This document shows positions 37,761 to 49,092 of a stretch of DNA of 64,000 nucleotides, piece after piece (position 1 is the stretch's first letter; each line of letters begins with the position of its first letter). The DNA is from Variovorax ginsengisoli (GTDB lineage: Bacteria; Pseudomonadota; Gammaproteobacteria; Burkholderiales; Burkholderiaceae_C), in assembly GCF_030811835.1 (NCBI RefSeq), contig NZ_JAUSRO010000005.1, positions 330,049 through 394,048 on the forward strand, written 5' to 3'. The notes below the pieces were generated by a model. It ran no database searches, had not been told where the DNA came from, and worked only from the letters and a program-made list of their open reading frames with translations. Both the position numbers and the translations under genes were made by a program.

Positions 37761-40175
37761 ATGACGTTGAACGCACGACGCCGCTACGGCCCCCCGCTGC
37801 CGTTGGCGGCGCTTGCCCTCGCGCTGCTGCACGCGCACGCGGCCTTGGCGCAGGGCACGCCCGCCGACAGCGCGTGGATCGACGCGCCGCTGACGCTCCA
37901 GCGCACCCCGCAGATCCCTGAAACCATTGCGCAGACCGAACGCGGCGAGCGGCCCAGCTTCGTCGAAGGTGACCGCCTCTCGGGGCGGCCCAACCTCGAA
38001 ACCGTGGTCGAAGGCAATGCCTCGCTGCGCCGTGGTGACACCGCCATCCGCGCCGACCGGCTCGAGTACTACCAGCCCGACGACACCGCCAAGGCCACCG
38101 GCAACGTGCACGTGAACCAGGCCGGCAATACCTACGACGGGCCCGAGCTGCAGCTCAAGGTCGAGACCTTCGAGGGCTTCTTCAACAACGTGCGCTACAA
38201 GTTCCTGGAGACGGGCGGGCATGGCGATGCCGACCGCATCGACTTCGTGGACTCGAACGTGTCGGTGGCGCGCAACGTCACCTACACCACCTGCCGCCGC
38301 GAGGACTACCCCGGCTGGATGCCGGCCTGGCTGCTGACCTCCGCCACGCTGACGACCGACACCGAGGAAAACGTCGGCGTGGCCACCGATGCGCGCCTGA
38401 GCTTCATGGGCATCACGACACCGGCCCTGCCGTCGGTGAGTTTCCCGTTGAGCAACGACCGCAAGAGTGGTCTCTTGCCGCCGGTCTTCGGCATCGACAG
38501 CGTCAATGGCATCGAACTGCTGCAGCCTTACTACTGGAACATCGCGCCCAACCGGGACGCCACCTTCTATCCGACGCTGATGAGCAAGCGAGGTGTGAAC
38601 CTCGGCAGCGAGTTCCGCTACCTCGAGAACACCTACAACGGTCAGGTGCGGCTGGACTACATGCCCTCCGACACGCTGCGAGACCGCGAGCGCTGGGGCT
38701 TCTGGTCGCAGCACAACCAGGCCTTCGACCCCAAGCCTTTCGGACTCGATTCGCTCAGCGGCTCGCTCACCATCAACCGCGTGAGCGACAACGACTACTG
38801 GCGCGACTTCTCGCGCACACCGTCGCTCACCTCACGCCTGCTGGCCAACGAAGGCGCCTTGAACTGGAGCAAGGGCGACTGGAGCGGCCAGGCACGCGCA
38901 CTGTCCTACCAGACGCTGCAGTACTCGCTGTCGCCGATCACGCCACCGTACGATCGCATGCCGCAGCTCACGGCCAACTACAACAAGTACGACTGGAACG
39001 GCCTGGACGTGTCGGGCGCGCTCGACTACACCCGCTTCCATGCGGATTCGGCCTACGCACCGACCCTCAACGGCCAGCCGCAGCCCAACGGCGAGCGCAT
39101 GCTGGGCATCCTGCAGATCAGCCGGCCCTTCCTCACGCCGGGCACCTTCGTGATTCCGAAGGTCCAGCTGCACACCTCGGCTTACCAGTTCGACACCGCG
39201 CTGGCCAACGGCGCCACCTCGGCGACCCGCGTGCTGCCGACCTTCAGCCTCGACAGCGGCCTGGTGTTCGAGCGCGACACCAATTTCTTCGGCCGTGCGT
39301 TCCGCCAGACGCTGGAGCCGCGCGCCTACTACACCTATACGCCGTACCGCGACCAGAGCCAGCTGCCGGTCTACGACACGGCCGCGAACGACTTCAATTT
39401 CGCCACAATCTACACGGACAATGCGTTTTCGGGCAACGATCGGATTGCCGACAACAACCTTTTGACCGTGGGAGTGAGCACTCGTCTGATCGATCCCGAC
39501 AGCGGCGTGGAGGCCGCGCGCTTCGGTGTCGCCCAGCGCCTGCGCTTCAGTGACCAACGGGTGACCCTGCCCAACGTGCCCACCGTGACCGACCGCCTGA
39601 GCGATGTGCTCCTGGGCGGGCAGATCAACTGGTCGCCCAAGTGGAGCGTGGACAGCACTGTCCAGTACAACCCCGACGAGCGCAAGTCGACACGCAACGT
39701 GATCACCGCGCGCTACAAGCCGGCGGACTACCACACCCTGGGAGTGGGGTACCGGTACCAGGCGCCCACCACTCCGACGTCGACCGACGGCAGCAAGTCG
39801 CTCGACCTGAGCTGGCAGTGGCCGCTGGGTGACCTCTGGGGCGATGCATCCAAGGACGCAGGGCCGCGACGGGACAAGGGAACGGGCCGCTGGTATGCGG
39901 TCGGTCGCCTGAACTACAGTCTGCAGGACCGTGCGCTCACCGATGGCGTGGTTGGCGTGGAATACGATGGTTGCTGCTACGTCGGCCGCATTGTGTTGGA
40001 ACGTCTGACCACGGGACAGGTCTCAGCCAATACGCGGATCATGTTCCAGATCGAGTTCGTCGGGTTTGCGAGTGTCGGTTCCAGTCCGATGCGCAGCCTT
40101 TCACAGAACGTCGAGGGATACCAGCCGCTGCACCAACCGGGCCAAGGCCCGAGCCGCTTTACTAATTACGACTGA
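37761..40175 (+). CDS. lptD: LPS-assembly protein LptD
   Basis: An 804-residue outer-membrane beta-barrel protein that, with LptE, inserts LPS into the outer leaflet. A signal peptide ends near ALAQ; the N-terminal OstA-like jellyroll (LETVVEGNASLRRGDTAIRADRLEYYQPDD) binds LPS from LptA, and the OstA_C barrel follows. Cysteines occur in YTTCRRED and DGCCYVG, compatible with the inter-domain disulfides. It is divergent from amgK and 7 nt upstream of surA, whose product chaperones it. Confidence 0.95.
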   Translation: MTLNARRRYGPPLPLAALALALLHAHAALAQGTPADSAWIDAPLTLQRTPQIPETIAQTERGERPSFVEGDRLSGRPNLETVVEGNASLRRGDTAIRADRLEYYQPDDTAKATGNVHVNQAGNTYDGPELQLKVETFEGFFNNVRYKFLETGGHGDADRIDFVDSNVSVARNVTYTTCRREDYPGWMPAWLLTSATLTTDTEENVGVATDARLSFMGITTPALPSVSFPLSNDRKSGLLPPVFGIDSVNGIELLQPYYWNIAPNRDATFYPTLMSKRGVNLGSEFRYLENTYNGQVRLDYMPSDTLRDRERWGFWSQHNQAFDPKPFGLDSLSGSLTINRVSDNDYWRDFSRTPSLTSRLLANEGALNWSKGDWSGQARALSYQTLQYSLSPITPPYDRMPQLTANYNKYDWNGLDVSGALDYTRFHADSAYAPTLNGQPQPNGERMLGILQISRPFLTPGTFVIPKVQLHTSAYQFDTALANGATSATRVLPTFSLDSGLVFERDTNFFGRAFRQTLEPRAYYTYTPYRDQSQLPVYDTAANDFNFATIYTDNAFSGNDRIADNNLLTVGVSTRLIDPDSGVEAARFGVAQRLRFSDQRVTLPNVPTVTDRLSDVLLGGQINWSPKWSVDSTVQYNPDERKSTRNVITARYKPADYHTLGVGYRYQAPTTPTSTDGSKSLDLSWQWPLGDLWGDASKDAGPRRDKGTGRWYAVGRLNYSLQDRALTDGVVGVEYDGCCYVGRIVLERLTTGQVSANTRIMFQIEFVGFASVGSSPMRSLSQNVEGYQPLHQPGQGPSRFTNYD

Positions 40176-40182
40176 GTTTGCA

Positions 40183-41586
40183 ATGACCCATTTCCGCTCC
40201 TCCCTGACCCTGGCCTGCCTTGCGCTCGTGGCTGCTTCCGCGGGCGCCCAGGGTGTGCGCCCGGGTGGCGGCATCACGGACATCATGCGTTCCCCCCGCT
40301 TTGCTGCGCCGGAAACCCTGCGAGCACCTGCACCCACCTCGGGCGTGCCGGTGCAGCGGGCGGCGGAATTCATCGTGGCGCTGGTCAATTCGGAGCCGAT
40401 CACCAACACCGAGGTGATGGTGCGCGTGGATCGGCTGGTGCGTGAGAACGCCGAGGCCGAGCGCATGCCGCGAGGCGAACTCACGCGCCTGGTGCTCGAG
40501 CGCCTGATCAACGAGCGTGCGCAGCTCCAGCTGGCCAAGGAAAACGGCATCAAGGTCGACGACCTGACGGTCGACCAGGCCGAGGAAAACGTGGCGCGCC
40601 AGAACCAGATCACAGTGACCGAACTGCGCCGCAGGGTGATTGCAGAGGGGCTCACCCAGACCGAGTTCCGCAACGATCTGCGCACGCAGCTCCTGCTCAC
40701 GCGGCTGCGCGAGCGCGAAGTCGAGTCGCGCGTGAAAATCAGCGACGTCGAGGTCGAGCAGTACATTCAGGACCAGCGCAAAGGCACCAATGCGGCAGCG
40801 CCTCAGCAGATCAACCTGGCGCAGGTGTTCATCGAGGTCCCGGAAAACGCCACCAACGCGCAGGTGGCCGCAGCGCAGCAAAAGGCCCAGGGCATCGCCC
40901 AGCGCGCCCGTTCGGGCGAGGACTTCGCCAAGCTGGCACGCGAGCTGTCCGACGCGTCCGACCGGGCCGCCGGCGGTGCGCTCGGCCTGCGCAGCGCCGA
41001 CCGGTATCCGCCGCTGTTCGTTGACGCCACCCAGTCGACGCCACTCAACGGCATTGCAGGTCCCGTGCGGTCGCCCGCAGGCTTCCACGTGCTCAAGGTG
41101 CTGGCCAAGGGCGACGCCGGTGCCACGGACGGCGTGGTCACGCAAACCCAGGCGCGCCACATCCTGCTGCGCGTGGACGACCAGCGCACGACGGCCCAGG
41201 CCATCGCACAACTTGCTGAATACAAGCGCCGCATCGAGTCCGGCACGGCCGACTTCGCCAGCCTGGCGCGCGACAATTCGCAGGACGCCAGTGCCAAGGC
41301 CGGTGGCGATCTCGGCTGGACCCGTCCGGGCCAGTTCGTGCCGGAATTCGAAGAGGTGCTCAACCGCATGTCGCCCGGCCAGATCAGCGATCCGGTGGTG
41401 TCGCGCTTCGGCGTCCACCTGATCCAGCTCGTAGGTCGCCGCGAGGCCAAGCTCACGCAGGTCGAGCAGCGCGAGGCCACCCGTGCGGTGCTGCGTGAAA
41501 AACGGATCGCCGAGAACCTGGAAACCTGGATGCAGGAAGTGCGCGCGCGTGCGTACGTCGAATACCGCGACGCGCCGCAAACCTGA
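40183..41586 (+). CDS. surA: periplasmic chaperone and peptidyl-prolyl isomerase SurA
   Basis: A 467-residue periplasmic folding factor for outer-membrane proteins, including LptD. A signal peptide (to about SAGAQG) precedes the helical N-terminal chaperone domain ([25 protein letters not shown]). Two parvulin domains follow, one from about [10 protein letters not shown] and one from [12 protein letters not shown], the second with the conserved GGDLGW and FGVHLIQL. It is followed by rsmA after 10 nt. Other proteobacteria place pdxA between surA and rsmA; it is absent here. Confidence 0.95.
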   Translation: MTHFRSSLTLACLALVAASAGAQGVRPGGGITDIMRSPRFAAPETLRAPAPTSGVPVQRAAEFIVALVNSEPITNTEVMVRVDRLVRENAEAERMPRGELTRLVLERLINERAQLQLAKENGIKVDDLTVDQAEENVARQNQITVTELRRRVIAEGLTQTEFRNDLRTQLLLTRLREREVESRVKISDVEVEQYIQDQRKGTNAAAPQQINLAQVFIEVPENATNAQVAAAQQKAQGIAQRARSGEDFAKLARELSDASDRAAGGALGLRSADRYPPLFVDATQSTPLNGIAGPVRSPAGFHVLKVLAKGDAGATDGVVTQTQARHILLRVDDQRTTAQAIAQLAEYKRRIESGTADFASLARDNSQDASAKAGGDLGWTRPGQFVPEFEEVLNRMSPGQISDPVVSRFGVHLIQLVGRREAKLTQVEQREATRAVLREKRIAENLETWMQEVRARAYVEYRDAPQT

Positions 41587-41596
41587 GAGCGCCGAT

Positions 41597-42403
41597 TTGA
41601 AACACATCGCGCGCAAGCGTTTCGGCCAACATTTCCTGTCGGACCGCGGCATCATCGAGGCGATCGTCGACGAGATCGCGCCGCAGCCCGGTGACGCCAT
41701 GGTCGAGATCGGCCCGGGTCTCGCCGCGCTCACCCAGCCGCTGGTCGAGCGACTGGGCCACCTCACCGTGATCGAACTCGACCGCGACCTGGCGCAGCGC
41801 CTGCGCGCCCATGCGCAACTCGAAGTGGTGGAGTCGGACGTGCTCAAGGTCGACTTCGCAGCCCTGGCCGCGCGCCTGGCGCCGCCACCGGCTGCGCCGA
41901 TCCGCGTCGTGGGCAACCTGCCCTACAACATCTCCACGCCCATCCTTTTTCACCTGCTGGGTTACGCGCACCTGATCGCCGATCAGCACTTCATGCTGCA
42001 AAAGGAGGTGATCGATCGCATGGTCGCACGGCCTGCAACCTCCGACTACAGCCGGCTGAGCGTGATGCTGCAGTGGCGCTACGACATGGCCAACGTGCTG
42101 TTTGTGCCGCCCGAGAGCTTCGAGCCACCGCCGCGCGTGGACAGCGCCGTGGTGCGCATGGTGCCGCTCGCGTCACCGCCCGCGGTCGACGCGGCGCGGC
42201 TGGGCGAGATCGTGCAGGTCGCCTTCAGCCAGCGCCGCAAGATCATGCGGCACACGCTGGGCAAATGGCTCGACCAACATGGCTTCAGCGGCCACTTCGA
42301 CGCCCAGCGCCGTGCGGAAGAAGTGCCGGTGGCAGAATTCGTCGCGCTCGCGCAGGCGGTACCACCTGCAACCACGCACAGCACCGCCACCGCACCCGCC
42401 TGA
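41597..42403 (+). CDS. rsmA: 16S rRNA (adenine(1518)-N(6)/adenine(1519)-N(6))-dimethyltransferase
   Basis: A 268-residue Erm/KsgA-family methyltransferase that dimethylates A1518 and A1519. It starts with the conserved [10 protein letters not shown], has the SAM motif [10 protein letters not shown] (37-46), and the catalytic NLPYN (107-111). [10 protein letters not shown] and [14 protein letters not shown] are further family marks. A TTG at 41597 with GAGAG upstream is the start; no ATG is near. The gene ends the lptD-surA-rsmA unit. Confidence 0.95.
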   Translation: MKHIARKRFGQHFLSDRGIIEAIVDEIAPQPGDAMVEIGPGLAALTQPLVERLGHLTVIELDRDLAQRLRAHAQLEVVESDVLKVDFAALAARLAPPPAAPIRVVGNLPYNISTPILFHLLGYAHLIADQHFMLQKEVIDRMVARPATSDYSRLSVMLQWRYDMANVLFVPPESFEPPPRVDSAVVRMVPLASPPAVDAARLGEIVQVAFSQRRKIMRHTLGKWLDQHGFSGHFDAQRRAEEVPVAEFVALAQAVPPATTHSTATAPA

Positions 42404-42454
42404 GCGCTCGGCCAGCCCGCTGCACCGGTCATGGGTGCGGAGGCTGTGCGCGAT

Positions 42455-42544
42455 TCAGGCCGCAGACAGCCAGTAATTGCTGTTGAAGGGGCTGCTCATG
42501 CGCAGCGCCAGGGGCGACACGTCGACGAGCTTGTCTGTCGGCAT
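42455..42544 (-). CDS. possible 29-residue ORF downstream of the barstar gene
   Basis: The minus strand can encode MPTDKLVDVSPLALR followed by MSSPFNSNYWLSAA and a stop. The frame is open upstream, past a GTG, into the barstar gene. No Shine-Dalgarno is obvious, and I recognise no family. It could be a remnant, a read-through extension or chance. Confidence 0.2.
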   Translation of the reverse strand: MPTDKLVDVSPLALRMSSPFNSNYWLSAA

Positions 42545-42617
42545 CTTTTCTGCTGAAGGATCGACGGCAGGCAATTGGATGCTGGCCGCCGGCACGCTTC
42601 CGTGCAAAGCCTCGTTC

Positions 42618-42652
42618 GCCCGTTCTGCTTGGCTGGTGGATGCAGAACGGGC
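42618..42652. terminator. hairpin at the end of the barstar gene
   Basis: A perfect 11-bp stem, GCCCGTTCTGC (42618-42628) with GCAGAACGGGC (42642-42652), has a 13-nt loop. It begins at the barstar stop codon, but no T-run follows on either strand, so its efficiency as a terminator is uncertain. Confidence 0.5.
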
Positions 42653-43140
42653 TACAGAAAAGAATAGAAACAGCGGAACGGGATTTTCCGGTCGCTCCAG
42701 TAGTCCGATGCATCGCGGAAGATGTCGAGCAACTGCTCGCGCGCTTCTTTGTCGAACTTGCCGTTGGCCGGAATCTGCTCGAGCACCACAATGAAGCCCG
42801 GCTGCGGGCCCGACTTATGCAAGGGGTCTGTCATGCAGTCGTACAACGCATCGAAATTCTTCCCGAAGTGCGCGGGAAAGGTGAACTGCTGGGCGATCAG
42901 GTCGAGCACTTCCTGCTTGGTCTGCGCTTGCGCCAGATTGGCATAAAGAAAATGCTGTCCTGCTGCATTGGCCGCTTCCTGCAGATCGTTCACGCGGAAG
43001 GCGCGAATGGATTGCACGATGTTGGGGCGCACTCCACGAAGGGATAAAGTCATCTCCGCTGGTCTTTCCATGTTGGTCGTCGTCATTGTGTCGATGCGCA
43101 AGTGCGCGCTCATGCCGTTCAATTCATCGCTGTTGCTCAT
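42652..43140 (-). CDS. barstar-family ribonuclease inhibitor
   Basis: A 162-residue protein whose C-terminal half is a barstar domain. In the motif HFGKNFDALYD, D97 and D101 occupy the positions of barstar Asp35 and Asp39, which block the barnase active site. The N-terminal region of about 60 residues is extra relative to the 90-residue classical barstar. The ATG overlaps the stop of the RNase gene by 4 nt (ATGA), so toxin and inhibitor are made together. It stays in the cytoplasm and should neutralise the RNase before export. Confidence 0.88.
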   Translation of the reverse strand: MSNSDELNGMSAHLRIDTMTTTNMERPAEMTLSLRGVRPNIVQSIRAFRVNDLQEAANAAGQHFLYANLAQAQTKQEVLDLIAQQFTFPAHFGKNFDALYDCMTDPLHKSGPQPGFIVVLEQIPANGKFDKEAREQLLDIFRDASDYWSDRKIPFRCFYSFL

Positions 43141-43559
43141 GGCACGATGAGCCTGAAACTCGCGTAATGATCTGCCGTGTACCAGCAGGCGACGGGCTGC
43201 ACCTTCTCGCCGCCGCACACGATGCGCCGGGCACCGCGGTTGCGTGCGCCAGGTGTGTCGACCGTGTACTCCCGGTAGTAGCCCCGACGCGCCGCCGGTA
43301 GCAGCCGCTCGCGGTTGCCGAACACCGAACCGTCCTTGTCGTGCTTGAAAGGTCCACCAGCCCGGATGGCCTGGTAAGTCCGTTGCCCTTGCGGCGGAAG
43401 CTCGGCCAGTGCGATCGATTCCTTGGCCTGCTGCTCGTTCCTGGCACCGAAAAAATCGAGGGCTCGCGCGTCGGTCAGTCCGATCGCCAGCGCCACCAAC
43501 AAGAAGCCGGAGCGTGCGAACCTGGATGCGTGAGACGTGATCGAGGCGTAAGCCGCCAT
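43137..43559 (-). CDS. secreted barnase/RNase Sa-type ribonuclease
   Basis: A 140-residue guanyl-specific RNase of the N1/T1 family. A hydrophobic signal-like segment (about residues 17-32) is followed by GPFKHDKDGSVFGNRE, YYREYTVDTPGARNRGARR and ADHYASF. E97, R108 and H131 match the catalytic Glu54, Arg65 and His85 of RNase Sa. C115 and C125 could form a disulfide, which fits a secreted enzyme. The ATG at 43559 is preferred over a TTG at 43583; neither has a good Shine-Dalgarno. The barstar gene directly downstream makes a toxin-immunity pair. Confidence 0.9.
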   Translation of the reverse strand: MAAYASITSHASRFARSGFLLVALAIGLTDARALDFFGARNEQQAKESIALAELPPQGQRTYQAIRAGGPFKHDKDGSVFGNRERLLPAARRGYYREYTVDTPGARNRGARRIVCGGEKVQPVACWYTADHYASFRLIVP

Positions 43560-43669
43560 GGGGCACCAGAAGGAAAAGAGCAATGGCCGAAATCGGCCCG
43601 ACCGGGGAAAACCTTGGGGTTAACCCGCGAATTCAAGCCCGCCAGTGTGCACCACGCGCGCGCAAATAG

Positions 43670-43702
43670 CAAGCGCCTGCCCAATTATTGAGCAGGCGCT
43701 TG
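43670..43702. terminator. hairpin downstream of maeB
   Basis: A perfect 11-bp stem, CAAGCGCCTGC (43670-43680) with GCAGGCGCTTG (43692-43702), has an 11-nt AT-rich loop. On the minus strand CTATTTG follows, a poor T-tract. It lies 46 bp after the maeB stop and probably terminates that transcript. Confidence 0.6.
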
Positions 43703-43748
43703 CGTGACGTATTTCCTGGAAAGTTAGCGACCGCTGTCGCAAAAACGC

Positions 43749-46106
<2,358 letters not shown>

Positions 46107-46300
46107 GGGCAACGGGCTCCTGCTACGGCCGACGCGCCACATGGCACTTCGGCGACAGCGTTGTAGGGGGCGCAATTGTAGACCTCGCGTCTGCTGCGCC
46201 CAGCCAGCACCTGCCGTTCGCGTGCGGCGCGGGCCTACGAAGACCGTCGCTGCGGTATGGCAATATCGTCGCGCTCATCACCACTTCAGGAAGACCGACC

Positions 46301-47350
46301 ATGGCGCTGATGGATTTCATCAAGAAACAGTTCATTGACATCATTCAGTGGACCGAGTCGGGCGACGGCACCCTGGCCTGGCGCTTCCCGATGGCGGAGA
46401 TGGAAATCCAGAACGGGGCCTCGCTCACCGTTCGCGAGTCGCAGGTGGCGGTGTTCGTCAACGAAGGCCAGGTGGCCGATGTCTTCGGCCCCGGCATGTA
46501 CAAGCTGACGACGCAAACGCTGCCTGTCCTCACGTACCTCAAGAACTGGGACAAGCTTTTCGAGTCCCCCTTCAAGAGCGACGTCTACTTCTTCAGCACG
46601 CGCCAGCAGGTCGACCAGAAGTGGGGCACGCCCCAGCCGATCACGATCCGCGACAAGGACTTCGGCGCGGTGCGCCTGCGCGCCTTTGGCAACTACAGCT
46701 TCCGCATCGGCGACGCCAAGCTGTTCCACACCGAGATCTCCGGCACGCGCGGCCTCTACACCGTGGCTGACCTCGACGGCCAGCTGCGTGGGCTGGTGCT
46801 GCAGAACATCAGCAACGCCATTGCATCGAGTGGCGTGCCCTTCCTCGATCTCGCCGCGAACCAGATTGCGTTCGCCAATGCGCTGTCGACGCAGCTGCAG
46901 CCCGAGTTCGCCAAGATCGGCATCAAGCTCGAAGCCATCACGGTGCAGAACGTGTCGCTGCCCGAAGAGCTCCAGAAGGTGCTCGACCAGAAGATCGGCA
47001 TGGGCATGGTCGGCGGCGACATGGGCAAGTTCATGCAGTACCAGACGGCACAGGCCATTCCGAAATTCGCCGAAGGCTCGGCCAACGGCGGTGGCGGCAT
47101 CGCGGGCGACGCGATGGGCCTGGGCGCCGGCGTGGCGCTGGGCCAGGTACTGGCGCAGAACCTCGCGCAGGGCCTGAACCCGAACGCGGCGGCGACTGCG
47201 GCCGTGGCTGCTGCGGCGCCGGTCACCGAGATCAGCGCCAACGAGGTGATGGCCACCCTCGAGAAGCTGGGTGACCTCAAGACCAAGGGCATCCTCACGC
47301 AGGAAGAGTTCGACGCCAAGAAGGCGGAGCTTCTGAAGAAGCTGGTGTAA
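46301..47350 (+). CDS. SPFH domain protein with C-terminal SHOCT domain
   Basis: A 349-residue protein of the SPFH/Band-7 (YdjI-like) group. An N-terminal SPFH region (residues about 25-240) has VRESQVAVFVNEGQVADVFGPG and LSLP-type IKLEAITVQNVSLPEELQKVLDQ. A low-complexity Gly/Ala linker follows, then a SHOCT motif (LEKLGDLKTKGILTQEEFDAKKAELLKKL). There is no signal peptide; such proteins scaffold membrane microdomains from the cytoplasmic side. AGGAAG precedes the ATG at 46301. It starts a five-gene cluster with DUF4178, DUF350, a spermidine-synthase-like protein and an FAD lipoprotein. Confidence 0.9.
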   Translation: MALMDFIKKQFIDIIQWTESGDGTLAWRFPMAEMEIQNGASLTVRESQVAVFVNEGQVADVFGPGMYKLTTQTLPVLTYLKNWDKLFESPFKSDVYFFSTRQQVDQKWGTPQPITIRDKDFGAVRLRAFGNYSFRIGDAKLFHTEISGTRGLYTVADLDGQLRGLVLQNISNAIASSGVPFLDLAANQIAFANALSTQLQPEFAKIGIKLEAITVQNVSLPEELQKVLDQKIGMGMVGGDMGKFMQYQTAQAIPKFAEGSANGGGGIAGDAMGLGAGVALGQVLAQNLAQGLNPNAAATAAVAAAAPVTEISANEVMATLEKLGDLKTKGILTQEEFDAKKAELLKKLV

Positions 47351-47358
47351 GTCGACCG

Positions 47359-48849
47359 ATGGTTGACGAAAGTGGCGCCCAGCGCGCCTACCGTGCGCCT
47401 TGCCCCGGCTGTGGCGCCACGGTCGAGTTCCGTTCTGCCCAGTCCACCTTCGCGGTGTGCCCCTACTGCCAGAGCACGGTCGTGCGGCAAGGCGACAAGC
47501 TGGCGCGCGTGGGCAAGATGGCCGAGCTGTTCGACGACTTCAGTCCGTTGCAGTTGTTTGCGACGGGCACCGAGTCGGGCGACGACTTCACCATCGTGGG
47601 CCGCCTGCAGTACCGCTACGCCGGTGGCCGATGGACCGAATGGATGGCTGCGATCGACGACGATCGCAGTGCGGTGCTGTCCGAAGACAACGGTGCCTAC
47701 GTCTTTTCCAGGCCGGTGGTGCTGGACCGCCCGGCCCCGCCGGCCGAGCAATTGCGGGTCGGGGAATCGGTGGATTTCAACGGCCAGACCTACACCGTCA
47801 GCTCCAGTGAGCAGGTCACGCTGGCGGCCGCGCAGGGCGAGCTGCCCAAGCTGCCCGCACCCGGCACGCCCTTTGCCGTGGTCGAACTGCGCAACGACCG
47901 TGGCGAAGTGCTCAGCCTGGACTACGGCAGCCAGCCGCCCGCCGCCTCGCTCGGCCGTTCGGTGCAGCTCGACGCGCTGTCGCTTGAAGGCCTGCGCGAC
48001 GAGTCGGCCAGCGACGAGCAGGCCCGCAGCTTCAACTGCCCGAACTGCGGCGCCCCCGTTCACGTGCAGCGTGCCGACAGCAAGAGCATTGCCTGCGGCT
48101 CGTGCCACAGCCTGATCGACCTGACGCAGGGTATCGGTGGCGAACTGCGCCATGCCGAGCAGGACACGGCCGAGGCGCTGCTGATTCCGCTCGGCAGCAA
48201 GGGCGCACTGCAGGGCGTGACCTGGCAGGTGGTGGGGTTCCAGCATCGCGTGGGCAAGGCACCGGGCGACGACGAGGAATTCGGCTGGAACGAGTACCTG
48301 CTCTTCAACCGCAAGCGCGGCTTCAGCTTCCTGGTCGATGCCGAGGACGGCTGGAGCCTGGTCAAACCGGTCACTGGCGCACCCAAGCTCGACGAAAGCG
48401 CCGAGACAGCCAGCTACCTCGGCAAGAGCTACACGCAGCAATACGCCTACGACGCGCAGACGCGCTACGTGGCCGGCGAGTTCTACTGGCAGGTCGAGCG
48501 CGGCCAAAAGACCTTCAACCGCGACTTCGCCAAGGGGCCTGCGCTGCTGTCGATGGAGCGTTCAGAGAACGAAATCAGCTGGTCCTACGGCAGCAAGATC
48601 GACAGCGGGGCGGTCGCCACCGCGTTCCGGCTCGACGCCCGAAAAGACATGTTCGAGCGCAGCGATGCGTCGCCGGTGAGCGCGGCTTCGGGAATGGGGT
48701 GCGGGGCCATCCTCCTCATCGGCGTGATGATCGTGGTGCTGCTGCTCCTGTTGAGCACCTGCAGCGGCGGCGGCAGCGGCGTGTCGAGCAGCTCGCGCAG
48801 TTCAGGTGGTTCCTACGGCGGATCGTCGAGCGGCGGCAGCCACAAGTAA
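47359..48849 (+). CDS. DUF4178 protein with two zinc ribbons and C-terminal membrane anchor
   Basis: A 496-residue protein. Two zinc ribbons are visible: C15, C18, C34, C37 and C227, C230, C246, C249. Each is followed by a DUF4178 beta domain (GESVDFNGQTYTVSS and a later YLGKSYTQQYAYDAQTRYVAGEFYW). A membrane helix lies near residues 446-465 (ILLIGVMIVVLLLLLS), and the tail is Ser/Gly-rich. No enzyme motif is seen. DUF4178 genes occur with DUF350, SPFH or PspA-like proteins and polyamine enzymes, as in the E. coli yjf operon. It starts 8 nt after the SPFH gene. Confidence 0.88.
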   Translation: MVDESGAQRAYRAPCPGCGATVEFRSAQSTFAVCPYCQSTVVRQGDKLARVGKMAELFDDFSPLQLFATGTESGDDFTIVGRLQYRYAGGRWTEWMAAIDDDRSAVLSEDNGAYVFSRPVVLDRPAPPAEQLRVGESVDFNGQTYTVSSSEQVTLAAAQGELPKLPAPGTPFAVVELRNDRGEVLSLDYGSQPPAASLGRSVQLDALSLEGLRDESASDEQARSFNCPNCGAPVHVQRADSKSIACGSCHSLIDLTQGIGGELRHAEQDTAEALLIPLGSKGALQGVTWQVVGFQHRVGKAPGDDEEFGWNEYLLFNRKRGFSFLVDAEDGWSLVKPVTGAPKLDESAETASYLGKSYTQQYAYDAQTRYVAGEFYWQVERGQKTFNRDFAKGPALLSMERSENEISWSYGSKIDSGAVATAFRLDARKDMFERSDASPVSAASGMGCGAILLIGVMIVVLLLLLSTCSGGGSGVSSSSRSSGGSYGGSSSGGSHK

Positions 48850-48873
48850 TGAAATTTTCTGGAGGTCCTCATC

Positions 48874-49092
48874 ATGGGATTTGAATGGTTGAAACCGGCG
48901 GTGATCTTCGGCTCGCTGCTGTATGCGGTGATCGGGGTCGTGGTCTTCTGGGTCTGCTTCCTGATCATCGACAAGATCACGCCCTATGACCTGTGGGGCG
49001 AGATCGTGGAAAAGCAGAACATGGCGCTGGGCATGGTGGTGGCCGCGATGAGCCTGGGTATCTGCATCATCGTGGCTGCTGCCATCCATTGA
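48874..49092 (+). CDS. DUF350 small membrane protein
   Basis: A 72-residue protein with two membrane helices (about residues 8-32 and 48-71) separated by a conserved polar stretch (IDKITPYDLWGEIVEKQNMALG) typical of DUF350/YjfL proteins. Function is unknown; it is usually encoded with DUF4178 proteins. GGAGG lies upstream of the ATG. Its stop overlaps the TTG start of the next gene by 4 nt. Confidence 0.9.
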   Translation: MGFEWLKPAVIFGSLLYAVIGVVVFWVCFLIIDKITPYDLWGEIVEKQNMALGMVVAAMSLGICIIVAAAIH

